Translations under genes and position numbers: made by a program
In this document: in pieces, positions 13,874 through 24,572 of the stretch
Layout of the letters: the number at the start of each line of letters is the position of its first letter
How positions within the stretch are numbered: position 1 is the first letter of the stretch
The notes under the pieces: generated by a model
The model's database searches: none
Told to the model about the DNA's origin: nothing
The model's input: the letters and a program-made list of their open reading frames with translations, nothing else
DNA from: Galeopsis tetrahit
Taxonomy: Eukaryota; Streptophyta; Magnoliopsida; Lamiales; Lamiaceae
Direction of reading: 5' to 3'
NCBI GenBank assembly: GCA_963675135.1
Contig: OY776123.1
Span: 5,582,501 to 5,646,500 of the forward strand
Length of the DNA stretch: 64,000 nt

Positions 13874-13993
13874 TTTTTTTTTGAAGTCTTGATTGGTATA
13901 CAAATACAAATTTGACTCGAACCCAGGACCTCGAACCCAGACCTAAGGCCTAGGTAGTGGTGCTCTAACCACTTGAGCTATCCCACTTTGTCA
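13874..13993 (-). mobile_element. tRNA-derived SINE, reverse orientation
   Basis: Read on the - strand, this begins with a tRNA-like head: TAGCTCAAGTGGTTAGAG as Pol III A box and GGTTCGAGTCA as B box. It then has a short body and a tail of 9 A (T run at 13874-13882). Two B-box-like stretches occur because GGTTCGAG is repeated. A shorter copy lies at 55114-55193. It is not a functional tRNA: no acceptor stem closes and the spacing is wrong. Confidence 0.65.
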
Positions 13994-14163
13994 CCTTTGT
14001 TGTTTCATTACTTTTAATAAAATACAAATTAATGATAATTTGTGAATGTATTAAATTTGTAATGTGAAATTGGAATATTTTTCATTAATAAAGTATACTA
14101 TTCATTCATTAATTAAAAGTGAGGATTCGTGCCAATCTACATTTGCAAGTCCAAAAGCCCGCG

Positions 14164-14170
14164 TATATAA
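14164..14170 (+). promoter_or_regulatory. Probable TATA box of the DUF1645 gene
   Basis: TATATAA in a GC-richer context, 83 bases before the chosen start codon. It is followed by a CT-rich stretch (TCTCTCTCTC near 14205) typical of a plant leader. Transcription would start near 14195-14200, so ATGs upstream of 14195 cannot be used. Confidence 0.6.
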
Positions 14171-14252
14171 AATGCCGCTCAAGGTGACCCTTCTTTCCCT
14201 CATCTCTCTCTCTCTCTACAAACTATACATACACACTCAAAATATATCTACA

Positions 14253-14870
14253 ATGGAGAATGATGAATATACGTGTCTCAGCTTTAGCACATATTCATCA
14301 AATAAGTTATGGGAAATCGCCGTAAAAGTAGCATCTGAAAAGATAACAGAGGATGAAGATTTTGAGTTCTCTCCAGTACGCGACGGCGAAATCGGCTCAT
14401 TTTTTCCGGTATTCAACCGCGATCTTTTGAACGAGCCATTGGGAAAGAGAATCAACGTTCCTTTGGATAAATTATTGTTTGGAGATCGCGAGGAACAGGA
14501 TCACGGATCGTGTTCGTCGTCGGAAGCGGAGGAATTGGAGAATGTTCCGGCTGGAAGCTACTGCGTTTGGCGGCCGAAAGAGGCGGATCGGGCGTCTCCG
14601 AGCCGGTGTAAGAAGAGCAGGTCGGCGGGATCGGCGTCGAAGCGGTGGAAGTTTAGCGATTTGCTACGGCGGAGCAATAGTGAAGGGAAGGATAGTTTGG
14701 TCTTTTTGACGCCGAAAAACAGAGAGGAAAAAGAAGTTACGAAAAAGGGGAAGGGGAAAACGCGTTCGGCGCATGAAGAACTGTATGTACGGAACAGAAG
14801 GGCCATGGAAGGGGATAAGAAGAAATCGTTTTTACCATACCGGCAAGACCTTGTGGGTTTCTTCGGTTAA
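14253..14870 (+). CDS. DUF1645 family protein, single exon
   Basis: 205 residues from ATG 14253. The frame is open back to 14064, but a TATA box at 14164 and the family N-terminus favour the inner ATG. The conserved DUF1645 blocks are present: an acidic N-terminal part with FEFSPV (about 36-41); SKRWKFSDLLRRSNSEGKDS (about residues 130-150); and the C-terminal block HEELYVRNRRAMEGDKKKSF followed by LPYRQDLVGFFG at the end. A Ser-rich, acidic linker lies between. Family members are small plant-specific, probably nuclear proteins tied to stress and growth responses; their biochemical role is poorly known. There is no signal peptide or membrane segment. Coding GC is higher than in the flanks, as expected for a live gene. 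No neighbour has an obvious functional link. Confidence 0.9.
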   Translation: MENDEYTCLSFSTYSSNKLWEIAVKVASEKITEDEDFEFSPVRDGEIGSFFPVFNRDLLNEPLGKRINVPLDKLLFGDREEQDHGSCSSSEAEELENVPAGSYCVWRPKEADRASPSRCKKSRSAGSASKRWKFSDLLRRSNSEGKDSLVFLTPKNREEKEVTKKGKGKTRSAHEELYVRNRRAMEGDKKKSFLPYRQDLVGFFG

Positions 14871-15804
14871 AACTTCGCCGCACATCTACTGATCTTGAAA
14901 CTCGATCATTTTCTCTTAATTATATGGACAAATGACATAAATTTTGGGTGTTTCTTGTTCACCACTTCAAGTTGTGATGTGGTTTTTTTTTTATTTTGGA
15001 CAAAAAAAAAAAAACTCAATTTTGATTCTATCACTTTTTAAATGAGCCGAGTTCAAGCTCGTTAGATACTCGATTTACTAACGAGTCGGCTCGAGCTCGA
15101 CTTGTTAGATTTGATATCTAATTTTTTTTTTTCTTTTGATTCTATTAGGCTCGGCTCGCCTCGATAGGCTTGTAGGCTCGTTAGATTCTTTAACAAGTCG
15201 AGTCGAACTCATTTTTTAACTCGTCAATGTTATCGAGCCGAGCTGAACTCAAACTTCAAATACCCGTCTCGACTTGAATAATGGGAAGGCAGTGCAAAAT
15301 TAAATTAATGGGAAGGTCTCATATAAACTTGATTCCTTATAAATTTATAATCGAGTTGATCAATTAACTTTTTTTTTTTTTTTGTTCATTTTTTTACTTT
15401 CTGAAACTGTGTATGCAATGAAAAGTGTAAGTCATTATAATTAAAAAGTGCAATAAAATATTACTCCTAAAAAGTTCTAACACAATATTTTTATGAAATC
15501 TTTATTTAAAGGGCCTAGTCAACATAAAATCTAGTTTAAAAGAAGTGTAGATTACTATAATTGAAAAGTGTAAGTCATTAAAACTAAAAATTGCAACACA
15601 ATATTATTAAAAAGTTGCTAGTCAATATAACTGAAAAAAAAATGCAACACAATATTTAATAAAAGGTAGTCTCATTTGTCTTATATTCTTTGTCCATCAA
15701 ATATAGTCTCATACACTTTATGGAAACTATTACTCTTCAACCTTTATTTAATTACTCAATTTGACATTGACCGTTGACTAGTCAACTCAACTCAAGTTCT
15801 TATA
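14871..15804. repeat. Intergenic block with degraded repeat-family pieces
   Basis: Two decayed repeat pieces also known from elsewhere in the window. Bases about 15043-15285 are rich in CTCGTTAG/GGCTCG motifs and resemble the hAT MITE at 26311-26682, without recognisable ends. Bases about 15405-15670 carry loose repeats of GAAAAGTGTAAGT, like the minisatellite at 26810-27090, and are followed by a GACCGTTGACTAGTCAA stretch. On the other strand this resembles 26720-26750. So the two regions look like relics of the same composite element. Confidence 0.45.
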
Positions 15805-16073
15805 CTCCCTTTATCCCACAAAGATAGTCACATTTGACTTTACACACAAATTAAGAAAAATCAATAAATATAGTTAAATTTAACTAATGTGTCAATTTTG
15901 CCCTCAAAATCTCATACTACAAAATCTGCTAAGCATTAATTACTCTTACGGAGTATTAATTATGGGTAAAATTGACAATAAAACATTTAATACTACCGTA
16001 AAAGAAGAAACGTGACTATAATTTGGGACATCCAAAAAAGAAATACGTGACTATCTTTGTGGGACGGAAGAAG
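15805..16073. mobile_element. MITE, Stowaway-like, family m1
   Basis: 269 bp, TA on both sides. The ends are inverted repeats sharing TCCCACAAAGATAGTCAC. The inside (AAAATCAATAAAT..., CTAAGCATTAAT...) closely matches the element at 18250-18511, so these are two copies of one non-autonomous family. Confidence 0.75.
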
Positions 16074-16122
16074 TATATATTTGAGTGTACACAAGAGTCG
16101 AGACCCATCCTAAATTAATATA

Positions 16123-16336
16123 CTCCACCTGTTCTAGTGAAAGCTACCCAACTTTCATTTTTCGTCAATTTTAATGAAAGCTATCAATTCTCTTTTTGGA
16201 AACTACTTCCCTCACATTTTATTATATTCTTCTTTTCCTCAATTACATCACCTCTAATACGTCTACTTATTCTATTATATTTTTCTTAACTACTATGCCT
16301 AAAACTCTCGGGTAGCTTTCACCTGAACAAGCTTGG
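16123..16336. mobile_element. MITE, Stowaway-like, separate family
   Basis: 214 bp with TA flanks. The ends share GTGAAAGCTACCC as an inverted repeat. The interior is pyrimidine-rich on one side. Different from m1 in sequence. Confidence 0.6.
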
Positions 16337-18249
16337 TATTTGATTGAAAGTGATTTGTTGAATTCTGGAGTACTACACTTGTTTAAGTATGCTTTATTGC
16401 CAATTGCCAATTGTCAAATGTGTTGGAATGTAAAATTAAAAGTTTGATTCAAACTTAATAAGTAAGAATAGAAAAAACAAAAAGTATAAAACCATCAAAT
16501 TATTCAAGCTTCATTCGTGTTTGACTTGGTGGGAATTCGCTTGATCTCAATTTGATTTATTATCATGCTCAATATAACTATTTTAACATAATTTCCGATA
16601 ATTTTTAATAATTGTATATCGACTAGTGTAATTTAAAGTGTGTTTATTGACCAGAATATTCACCTAAGCTAGTACAACCATTGTTCGACTTGAGCCAATT
16701 GTATTTTGATCATTGGACTTTAACACAAAAGACTCGATTAACATGTTGCCCTACTAATTTGAGGCAGCCTCACACTGAGCATTTTGATCGGTCTTTCTCC
16801 TCTCTCTTTGTGAGGCACGCTCAATCGAGAGTCATGAGGAGTGTGAGTGACTTGTGTTTGAGTGCAACTAAATTTATTTTTTTATTATTTTTTCTATACT
16901 TTCGATTCGATACTCAGGTAACTTGAGTCCATTTCTCTATCAGAGTAGCTCGTAGGAGATAACTATAAACATTTTGTGTAACCTACTCTTGATTCTTAAG
17001 CCTCCTGTTTTGGTTGCTAGCTAGTTCTGATTTATTATCTTATAGTGAAAATATATACTCCGTATAAAACACGACACATGTACATTATCAAATTTCTTGG
17101 TGATGATTATAAATTTATAATTTTTTTTTTAATGGATAAATGAAGCTCTTATATTGAGATTATGAGGGTGGTTGTGTAGTTGGAATATTTGTGACATAGG
17201 AGGATGGAAAGATTAGAGCTTATTAAATGTCATTTAATTAACACCCACACACTCAAGACAAAAAATTCGGTAACAGGTCCATGTCGCACTCTATTATAAT
17301 TATACTTTCTCTGTTTTGTATTGCTTGTGATTTTTTAGTTTGAATTTTATTTTTTCTTAATTGACTCCATATTTCATGATAATGAAAAATAAATTCGTAA
17401 AAAGTTACTATGTTTTTTTAGCTCCGTACAAAATAAGAAAAACGACAAACATTATTAAATGGAGAATGTATGAATAAAACCTCATCGCATTAATTATACT
17501 TACAATTTAATTTGATTCATAAAATTTCAATCAAATAGTACTCTATATCATAATATTTATTTCATTTTATTCACTCACATAAATCAAATTTATTATTTAT
17601 TAGGATATAAAAGAGAATTATACTCTTATTTATTAATAGTCCACATTTATTATGTAATATTCAATAGGGATATTGTTAGAAGAAATATGACAAAATTGCA
17701 CTGGTATGACTGAGTAAAGTGCCAAATGAAAAGGGACACAATTTTAGGTAAAATGGGACACACTATATATTATGGACAAAGGTAGACATTTTTTTTCTTC
17801 GTAGAACCAGTTCTTGTACTTTTTTTTTTTTTTTAAACTATAAACCGCTATTTTATTATTTATGTGAAGTACTAATATTTTTCTATTAATATTATTCATT
17901 CTGTTATTATATGGATACTATATATAATATAAATATTCGATGTGTAAGAAATAATTCGATGTGTAGGAGTTCTTGATATTAATATTGTCAATATAATATA
18001 AATATTCGATGTGTAATACATGCATGCATCTATATTTAATGGGAGTCTATTGAGAGATATGGGCAGAATTGATAGTTCAGATTTTAGGTCAAGAATTGGT
18101 TCGTGTATGTCCATCTAACTACCTAAAACATAATTGGTCTTTCAATTCCATTACAACTCGTAGGGTTTTTTTTAATGGATAAAACGGGGCCTTTCATGTT
18201 TGGCATCTTTATGGTACGTTGATGACTCATTTCATTTTTTTTTTTAATA
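16337..18249. other. Intergenic, no gene recognised
   Basis: AT-rich. The open frame near 16681-16926 has no family resemblance. Around 17921-18015 the phrase TATAAATATTCGATGTGTA occurs twice, with a shorter ATTCGATGTGTA between, as a small local direct repeat. Confidence 0.4.
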
Positions 18250-18511
18250 CTCTCCCCGTCCCACAAAGATAGCTAAATTTGATTTTACACACAAATTAAA
18301 AAAAATCAATAAATTTAGTCAAGTTTAGCAAATGTACCAATTTTACCCTTGAAATCTCATACTCCAAAATTTGTTAAGCATTAATCACTCTTATTAATTA
18401 GGGTAATATTAACAATAAAACATTTAGTACTAAAGTAAAAGAGGAAATGTAGCTATAATTTGGGACATCCAAAAAATGAATATGTAGCTATCTTTTGTGG
18501 GATGGAGAGAG
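18250..18511. mobile_element. MITE, Stowaway-like, family m1 (second copy)
   Basis: 262 bp, TA flanks, ends sharing GTCCCACAAAGATAGCTA in inverted orientation (one base differs). The interior is homologous to 15805-16073. Confidence 0.75.
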
Positions 18512-18547
18512 TAATATTTGTTAAATAAGTTTAATCTCAACTCATTT

Positions 18548-20259
18548 CACTACAAAAAAAACTGCGAAATACCGACGGATTGAAATCCGTCGGGATTACC
18601 GACGGATTACAAAAGTCAACCGATTTACCGACGGATATTCCGTCGGCAATCACAAAAAAAAAAAAAAGATTACCGACGGAAATTTCTGTCTCTAACCACA
18701 AAATTAAAAAAAAAATTAAAAAAAAATTAAAAAATTAAAAAAATTGTGATTACCGACGGAAATTTCCGTCGCTAATTACAAAATTAAAAATTAAAAAAAA
18801 ATTAAAAATTTGTACAAAAATTAAATTATTAATTAAAGAAAGAAAATTTGTTAGTTAGAAAATTATGATTGATTAAAATATAAAATTTGTTGATTAAATT
18901 TGAAACATGTCGATTAAATTATAAAATTGTTGATTAAGTTAACTAGAAAATTATTGATTAAATTAAAAAAAATTATGTTATATTGTTTGAACATAATTTC
19001 TTTAGTGTTTATATCCATTTAGTTTATATAATAATTAAGTCTTTGTGTGAATTAATAAATAAAATAATTATAAAAAATTAAAAATAAAACTACATTTACA
19101 ATTTATAAATTTTAAAAAATTACAATAATTACAAGCAACAAATTTAGTAATTAATATAAGTGGAATCATATTTAATCAAAACAAAAACAAAAAAAATTAT
19201 ACATGTGAATTTTATAATTTTAATTAAAACAAAAAAAAATACATTTACAATTTATAAATTAAAAAGTTAATTTTACAATAATTATAAGTCACAAATGTAG
19301 TGATTAATATAAGTGAAAGAATGTTAATTATTAAATGAATTTGTTTTTTTTCTAAGTTTCGAGTTTTCGATCCAAGGACCAATTATTAAATGAATTTGTT
19401 GTTTAACTTGTTTTGAATAAAAATATGATACATGCATACATTAAATTATTAATATACTGTTTAAAAATAAGATTCACACATATACAATAGTTATAAGTCA
19501 CAATTATAGTGATTAATATAAGTAAAAAAATGTTTAATTATTAAATGAATTTGTTTAAAAAAAGAGTAAAACATGTATACATGATATGAACTTTTTAGAA
19601 TTTTAATCAAAACACAAAAAATAAATAAATTAGATTTACAATATATAAATTAAAAAAAATTAAATTTACAATAGTTATAAATAAAAAATTTAGTGATTAA
19701 TACAAGTAAAAGAATGTTCAATTATTAAATAGATTTGTTTAAAAAAAAGTAAAACATGTATAAATGATATGAACTTTTTAGAATTTTAATCAAAACACAA
19801 AAAATAAATAAATTAGATTTACAATATATAAATTTAAAAAATTAAATTTAAATTAGTTATAAATCACAAATTTAGTTATAGTAATATAGAAAGAAATTAA
19901 TTTTGTGATTTTTTTTAAAAAAATTGGGTCGAAAATGAGTAAATATACAATTAATATTACATTTATAAACGAAAAACAGACTTGTCCGAGTGGTGGGCGC
20001 TCCTCACTAGGCGCCCACACACCCGGGTTCGAGTCTTTTAAATTTTGTTTTATTCCGTCGGTAATTAAAAAAAATTAAATAAAAAATTCGTCGGTAATTC
20101 CATCGGTAATACCGACGGAATGAAAAATTCCGTCGGTAAAACTTACCGACGAGGTTGGCACCGACGGAATTTTTCCGTCGGTATTTCCGTCGGAAAACAC
20201 TGTTACCGACTGAATTTCCGTCTCTATTTCCGTCGGTAAAACAACTCTTTTTTATAGTG
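18548..20259. mobile_element. Non-autonomous CACTA (CMC/EnSpm-type) element, 1712 bp
   Basis: The left end starts CACTACAAAAAAAACTG and the right end finishes TTTTTTATAGTG, its imperfect complement, with the 3-base duplication TTT on both sides (18545-18547, 20260-20262). Both subterminal zones (18575-18775 and 20055-20240) are packed with CCGTCGGTA/TACCGACGG repeats in both orientations, the usual transposase-binding arrangement of this superfamily. There is no transposase frame. The middle is AT-rich with four loose tandem copies of a roughly 180-210-bp unit, marked by TAGTGATTAATATAAGT at about 19148, 19300, 19510 and 19690. A tRNA-like segment sits near the right subterminal zone. Confidence 0.93.
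19976..20036 (+). other. tRNA-like segment (Pol III A and B boxes) inside the CACTA element
   Basis: TTGTCCGAGTGGT resembles a Leu/Ser-type A box, followed by a GC-rich stem (TGGGCG ... CGCCCA) and the B box GGGTTCGAGTC. It contrasts with the AT-rich surroundings. It lacks a paired acceptor stem, so it is not a tRNA gene. It may be a SINE head or an old tRNA-derived promoter carried by the element. Confidence 0.55.
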
Positions 20260-20856
20260 TTTTCTCATACAAATTTTTATAAAAAAGATAAATATGGTGG
20301 GGGTTTCACCCCAAAGATGAAATTAGTGTTGTGAGGTACGAATGAGAATGTGGTTCAAATGATATAAAATGGTAGTGATAATATTTCTTAATTAAAAAGG
20401 CTAAATTACTCTATAAATATATCCTTAAAAATATCATAATGTTTTATAAATATTTATATCTTTCATTTTAAATTCCACTTTTTTATAATATTTTTATTTT
20501 GAAATGGTATCAAATTCTATATTTATTTATTTAATCCAAAATAATAATAATAGAGATAAAACGAACTAAACCCTAATTTCAACATTGATGTCACATTTGA
20601 TAGATACGTTGAGTTATTTATAATTAGGTTCAGATATCTCAACTGATCTGCATTGAATCGCAAATTGCGCGTCTCTTGATAATTTAATATGCATATAATT
20701 GAGTGTGTATTTAAATGTTGAGTATAAATTTTAGTTGAAATCTTTTAAACGTCTAAAATAGACGTCATTAATCTCCTATGTTGAGCTAATCTTGTGTAAC
20801 ATATTGGACTATGTAGTATGTACAGTACATGGTTTAAGTTCACTATACATTAAAAT
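20260..20856. other. Short intergenic stretch, nothing recognised
   Basis: AT-rich sequence between the CACTA element and the first Mutator-like element. No gene or structure seen. Confidence 0.4.
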
Positions 20857-22155
20857 GGGTCTGACTATTTACACCTCCATTTCGGTTTAGAACACTCCCC
20901 CGATTGATGCACTCCCCAAAATTTGAAAAAATAGGTGCACCCCCACTGAAATTGTCTTAATTACCCTTTTCTCATTTTTATCTATATAATACCATTTTAC
21001 TTAACACACCGTCCTTCAAAACCCTAATTCTCTCCCCATTTGTTCTTACCGCCGCCCACCGCCCCCTTGCCGCCCACCGCCCCTTGTCGCCGCCCCCTTC
21101 CTCTCTGTCTCTTCATGGACGGTCGCCTCCTTCTCCCTCAGCCGCGCGCCGCGACGACTTTTCCCCTCCCTCCCTTCGGCCGCAACGGCATCCGCTCCCC
21201 CTCCCTCCCTTCGGCCGCGACGGCATCCGCTCCCCCTCCCTCAGTCGCGGCTGCGACGGCCTTCCCCACACTCCCCTCGGCCGCGGCGGCATCCCCTCCC
21301 CCTCCCTCTCTCTGTTTTTTTGCAATTTATTTTGTGTTCAACCCATCGTGCTCCCGATCGAAGATGCCGCCCCGCCTCCTGGTCGAAGATGCCGGCCACC
21401 CCCACCCCAGGTAAGTGTATTGCCGCCGCCGCCTGGTAAAGTTCAGTCGGCGTCAATTTTGAAGTTTTAGGTTTTAGGGTTTTCTGTAATTTGCAGCAAA
21501 ACCTTTTTTTTAAAAATTTTCGACTACTTAATGTCGACCATATAACCTCTCGTCGACAACACGAGACAACATGTCGTCGACGAGAGGTTACATGGTCGAC
21601 ATTACGTAGTTGAAAACTTTAAGTTTTTTTTTTTTTTAAAGTTCGACCTTCTTAGGTCGACCATATTCACTCTCGTCGACAACGGGGTGTCGACGAGAGT
21701 TTGTATGGTCGACCTAAGAAGATCGAATTTGTAAAGTTTTTTTTTTTTTTTTTTGTTTTCGACAAACCAGTGTCGACCATAGTCACTATGGTCGACACTG
21801 GTTTGTCGAAATTTTAAAAAAAGAATTGAAATTTTTTAAGTTCTTGAATTTTTTTTGTTTGGAGGAGAAATTTTGTTGTGTTGTTGTGTTGTTGTTCGTT
21901 GGTTGTTTTTTTGTTGTTTCGTGGTGGTAGCGGGCGGAGGTTATGGTGGCGGCGACGGCTGGCGGAGGTGGTGGTGGCTGGATAAAACTTAGGTTTAGGG
22001 TTTAAAGGTGAAGGAGGGGTGCAGTTAGTAATAGGGGTGCATTTAGTAGTGTAATATAACTTAAAGGGTATTTTTGGTTTTTACATCATTATTTTATTAT
22101 TAAACTCACATGGGGAGTGTTCTAAACTGAAATGGAGGTGTAGATAGTCCCACCC
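20857..22155. mobile_element. Mutator-like element (non-autonomous, 1299 bp) with captured-exon-like segment and hairpins
   Basis: The ends are about 44-base inverted repeats, sharing ACACCTCCATTTC and GTTTAGAACACTCCCC, and begin GGGT/end ACCC. CATTAAAAT is repeated exactly on both sides (20848-20856, 22156-22164), the 9-bp duplication of the Mutator superfamily. Inside is a GC-rich, proline-coding stretch (21040-21410) ending at a splice-donor-like CAGGTAAGTG. After it come three hairpins and a second GC-rich patch (21920-21985). No transposase. The element at 56726-58079 has the same layout, so they are related. Confidence 0.9.
21521..21812. repeat. Three consecutive long hairpins with GTCGAC cores
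   Basis: Hairpin 1 has arms of about 38 bases (21521-21559 against 21575-21612). Hairpin 2 is similar (21642-21680 against 21689-21726). Hairpin 3 (21757-21812) is nearly perfect with a single-base loop. Poly-T tracts separate them. Hairpins 1 and 2 share the CTCTCGTCGACAAC arm. All arms carry GTCGACCAT or its complement. Confidence 0.85.
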
Positions 22156-23105
22156 CATTAAAATTCAATCTTGAGTATATGCTAATGGACATGGGCTAGA
22201 AGCCTAAGAGAGTTGGGCCTTTAGTGGAGCAGCATTATGAAGCATTCTTGTGTCAACTAAGAGATTTTTCTTTTTTTCTTTTGGCGGGATAGTTTGCATT
22301 CTCATGAAGTTATGGTTTGATGTATTAATGTGATTATTTTGTCGGACTGATTTATTTAATGAAAGTTATTTATATTGGATGATGAAAATACATATATATT
22401 TGTACATGTGCCAAATTTAAATTAAGATTTGAATTAAAGAAAAAATTGACTCTACTTATGACAAAAAAAATTAGAAACACATGGCCACATGAGCAATTAG
22501 ATCTATCTATATGAATCCCTTCTTTATTGCCTACTATGCTCCAATAGTTCCTTTGCTTTCTATTTTTCAATTTTTTTTCAAGATTTATATTATATAATAA
22601 TTGGTTTTTTTAGAACCTAAAGTGTATTTTTTAAGAAATACTAAAATATATATTTATGAAGACAAATACTCCAATTTTCTAAATGGGTTTGAGGTTACCT
22701 ATGGGTTATAAGTTGGGTTTTTAGATAATTTACTGTTTTTTGCACCATTTTTTTTTATGAATTCACTCCTAATTTTTTAAAAAGAAAATTACATGTAATG
22801 ACCTTTTATCAATTAAATTAAATTACAACTCATTAAAATTTTAATTGTACATCCACCATCGAGTTATCAATGAATCACAGCTGAGTTACTTCGAAAGACA
22901 TATATTATACTTTTTTTAATTTTTAGAAAGAAAAAAAATTAGCGGAAAAATCTATGAATATTGAAAAAAATTACTAGAAAAATTAAATCTTAAAAATTAA
23001 AAATTTCAGATTTTTTTTAAAATAATGACCAAAGTTTGAAAAAAAAAACTTTTGAAAAAATACAAAATTTTCGAAAAAAAAAAAAAAAACACAACTAAAT
23101 TAGTA
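22156..23105. other. Intergenic, no gene recognised
   Basis: AT-rich, with poly-A/T runs near 22915-23095. No gene, RNA or element ends seen. Confidence 0.4.
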
Positions 23106-23368
23106 CTCCCTTTGTTCCACAATGGTTTACACACTTGTCTTATTTATCCGTTCCACAATTGTTTACACACCTTAAAAAAGAAATTTCTCAATAAACCTCA
23201 CCCTCACAAAATTCACACATTTACACAAAATGTCATTACTTTTACACTTATTTCAACCACTCTTTTTACTTTATTCATATAACTTTATAAAATTATCCCT
23301 CAACACTCCATTCATTACACTTTTTTCTTAATAAGTCTACTGGTGCAAACACTTTAGAACGGAGGGAG
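23106..23368. mobile_element. MITE, Stowaway-like
   Basis: 263 bp with TA on both sides. The ends CTCCCTTTGTTCCACAA and, on the other strand, CTCCCTCCGTTCTAAAG are the familiar imperfect Stowaway-type inverted repeats. Confidence 0.7.
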
Positions 23369-23901
23369 TATTTTTTTAGAGGACGTTGATAAAAGTAGGA
23401 CCAGTTACTATAATGTATTGATCTAATTGTTAGGAGCTCCCCAATACAATAGTTGCAATTAGTCATTTTGCAATTTAATTACAATCTTTGTTTGTTGAAA
23501 ACCCAATCAATATTGTGAAGAATATGCTCAACTTGATGGTGAACTCTTTGTTATGTAATTTATTTTTACTACATGTTTGCTATGATTATATATACACTAA
23601 TATCACTTCTAATATTTTATGATAATTTATCTAATATTACTAGCTTCGTTTTATCAAATCAAGCTCTTTATATGATTGCACGAGTGAGCAACTTTAAGTT
23701 TATCACACACCTCTTAAATTGCTAGTATAGTATTAGTTTAAATACAATACGTATAATATTAGTTAATAGGAGTATATTGTATAACATTAGTTCATATACT
23801 AATATGTTTTTTACTTTGTCTAGTTTGTTCAAGTATATCAACAATTATCATTTATTCTTTTGGTATTAGGCTCAGTAGTACATTATTAGTTCATATACCA
23901 T

Positions 23902-24572
23902 CAGGGGTGGACTCACGTGTTGGGTGGGGTGGCCATGGCCCCCCTCAACTTTTTTTTTTTAATAATATATATACACTACTCCGTAGTTATTAAATTAATT
24001 AATAAATTAACTGGTTTTGTTATAAATAAACCTATTTCTTAGTTATTAGTTGGACTACTAATTAGATGGTTTCCACTTTTTAAGTAACGACTCTTACTCA
24101 AGTTCTAATATTAAAATATACTTTAATTTCTTATATTTTAATTATATAAGTTAATAATTTTTAAAAAAGCCGCCACTATCAAATATTAGTATATATTTTA
24201 ATTTTATTGACAAATTCTTATATACAATTGAATTTCAAATATTCTTAATTATTCAATTGAATTTCGATCTGCCACGTTAGAACCTAGTTAAAATTGCACC
24301 ATATAATGTAAACGTGTCTCATTTTAATTCCTTATATTTTATGATTTGAATTAGGGATTATAATTTATTTTTTACTGTACTAGTTAAGTTTTCTTTTCTC
24401 GTTTTAACAAGTTCACTACACAAGTAGCAAAAACACATTATAGGGTTTGAGATATTTATGTATTTTAATATATTTAACAGTAAAAAAAGATTATAAATAT
24501 AGAATATTTAAATTTTATTAACGAACATATAAAATTGGTCCCCCCTCAGTGTCCATCCTGGATCCGCCCCCG
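23902..24572. mobile_element. Non-autonomous hAT-type element, 671 bp
   Basis: Starts CAGGGGTGGACTCACG and ends GATCCGCCCCCG (imperfect inverted tips). The flanking octamers TATACCAT and TATACAAT match at 7 of 8 positions. The next layer inside is GGCCCCCC/GGTCCCCCC. The interior is AT-rich and has no transposase. A decayed, reversed relative is in the duplicated block (54830-55364, and part at 42065-42205). Confidence 0.75.

Noticed and set aside
13900..13993. tRNA gene on the - strand
   Set aside because: A and B boxes are present, but the cloverleaf does not close and a poly-A tail follows; it is a SINE.
14064..14252. Upstream extension of the DUF1645 reading frame
   Set aside because: It includes the TATA box and the CT-rich leader, and the family N-terminus starts at the inner ATG.
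16681..16926. 81-residue + frame as a gene
   Set aside because: No recognisable motif, no promoter or splice context, AT-rich end.
19976..20036. tRNA-Leu or tRNA-Ser gene
   Set aside because: No pairing acceptor stem; the sequence after the B box is AT-rich and lacks the T-arm to acceptor continuation.
21040..21470. Proline-rich open frames in two phases as a real gene
   Set aside because: They lie inside a Mutator-like element, are open in several frames because of GC-rich repeats, and have no family resemblance.
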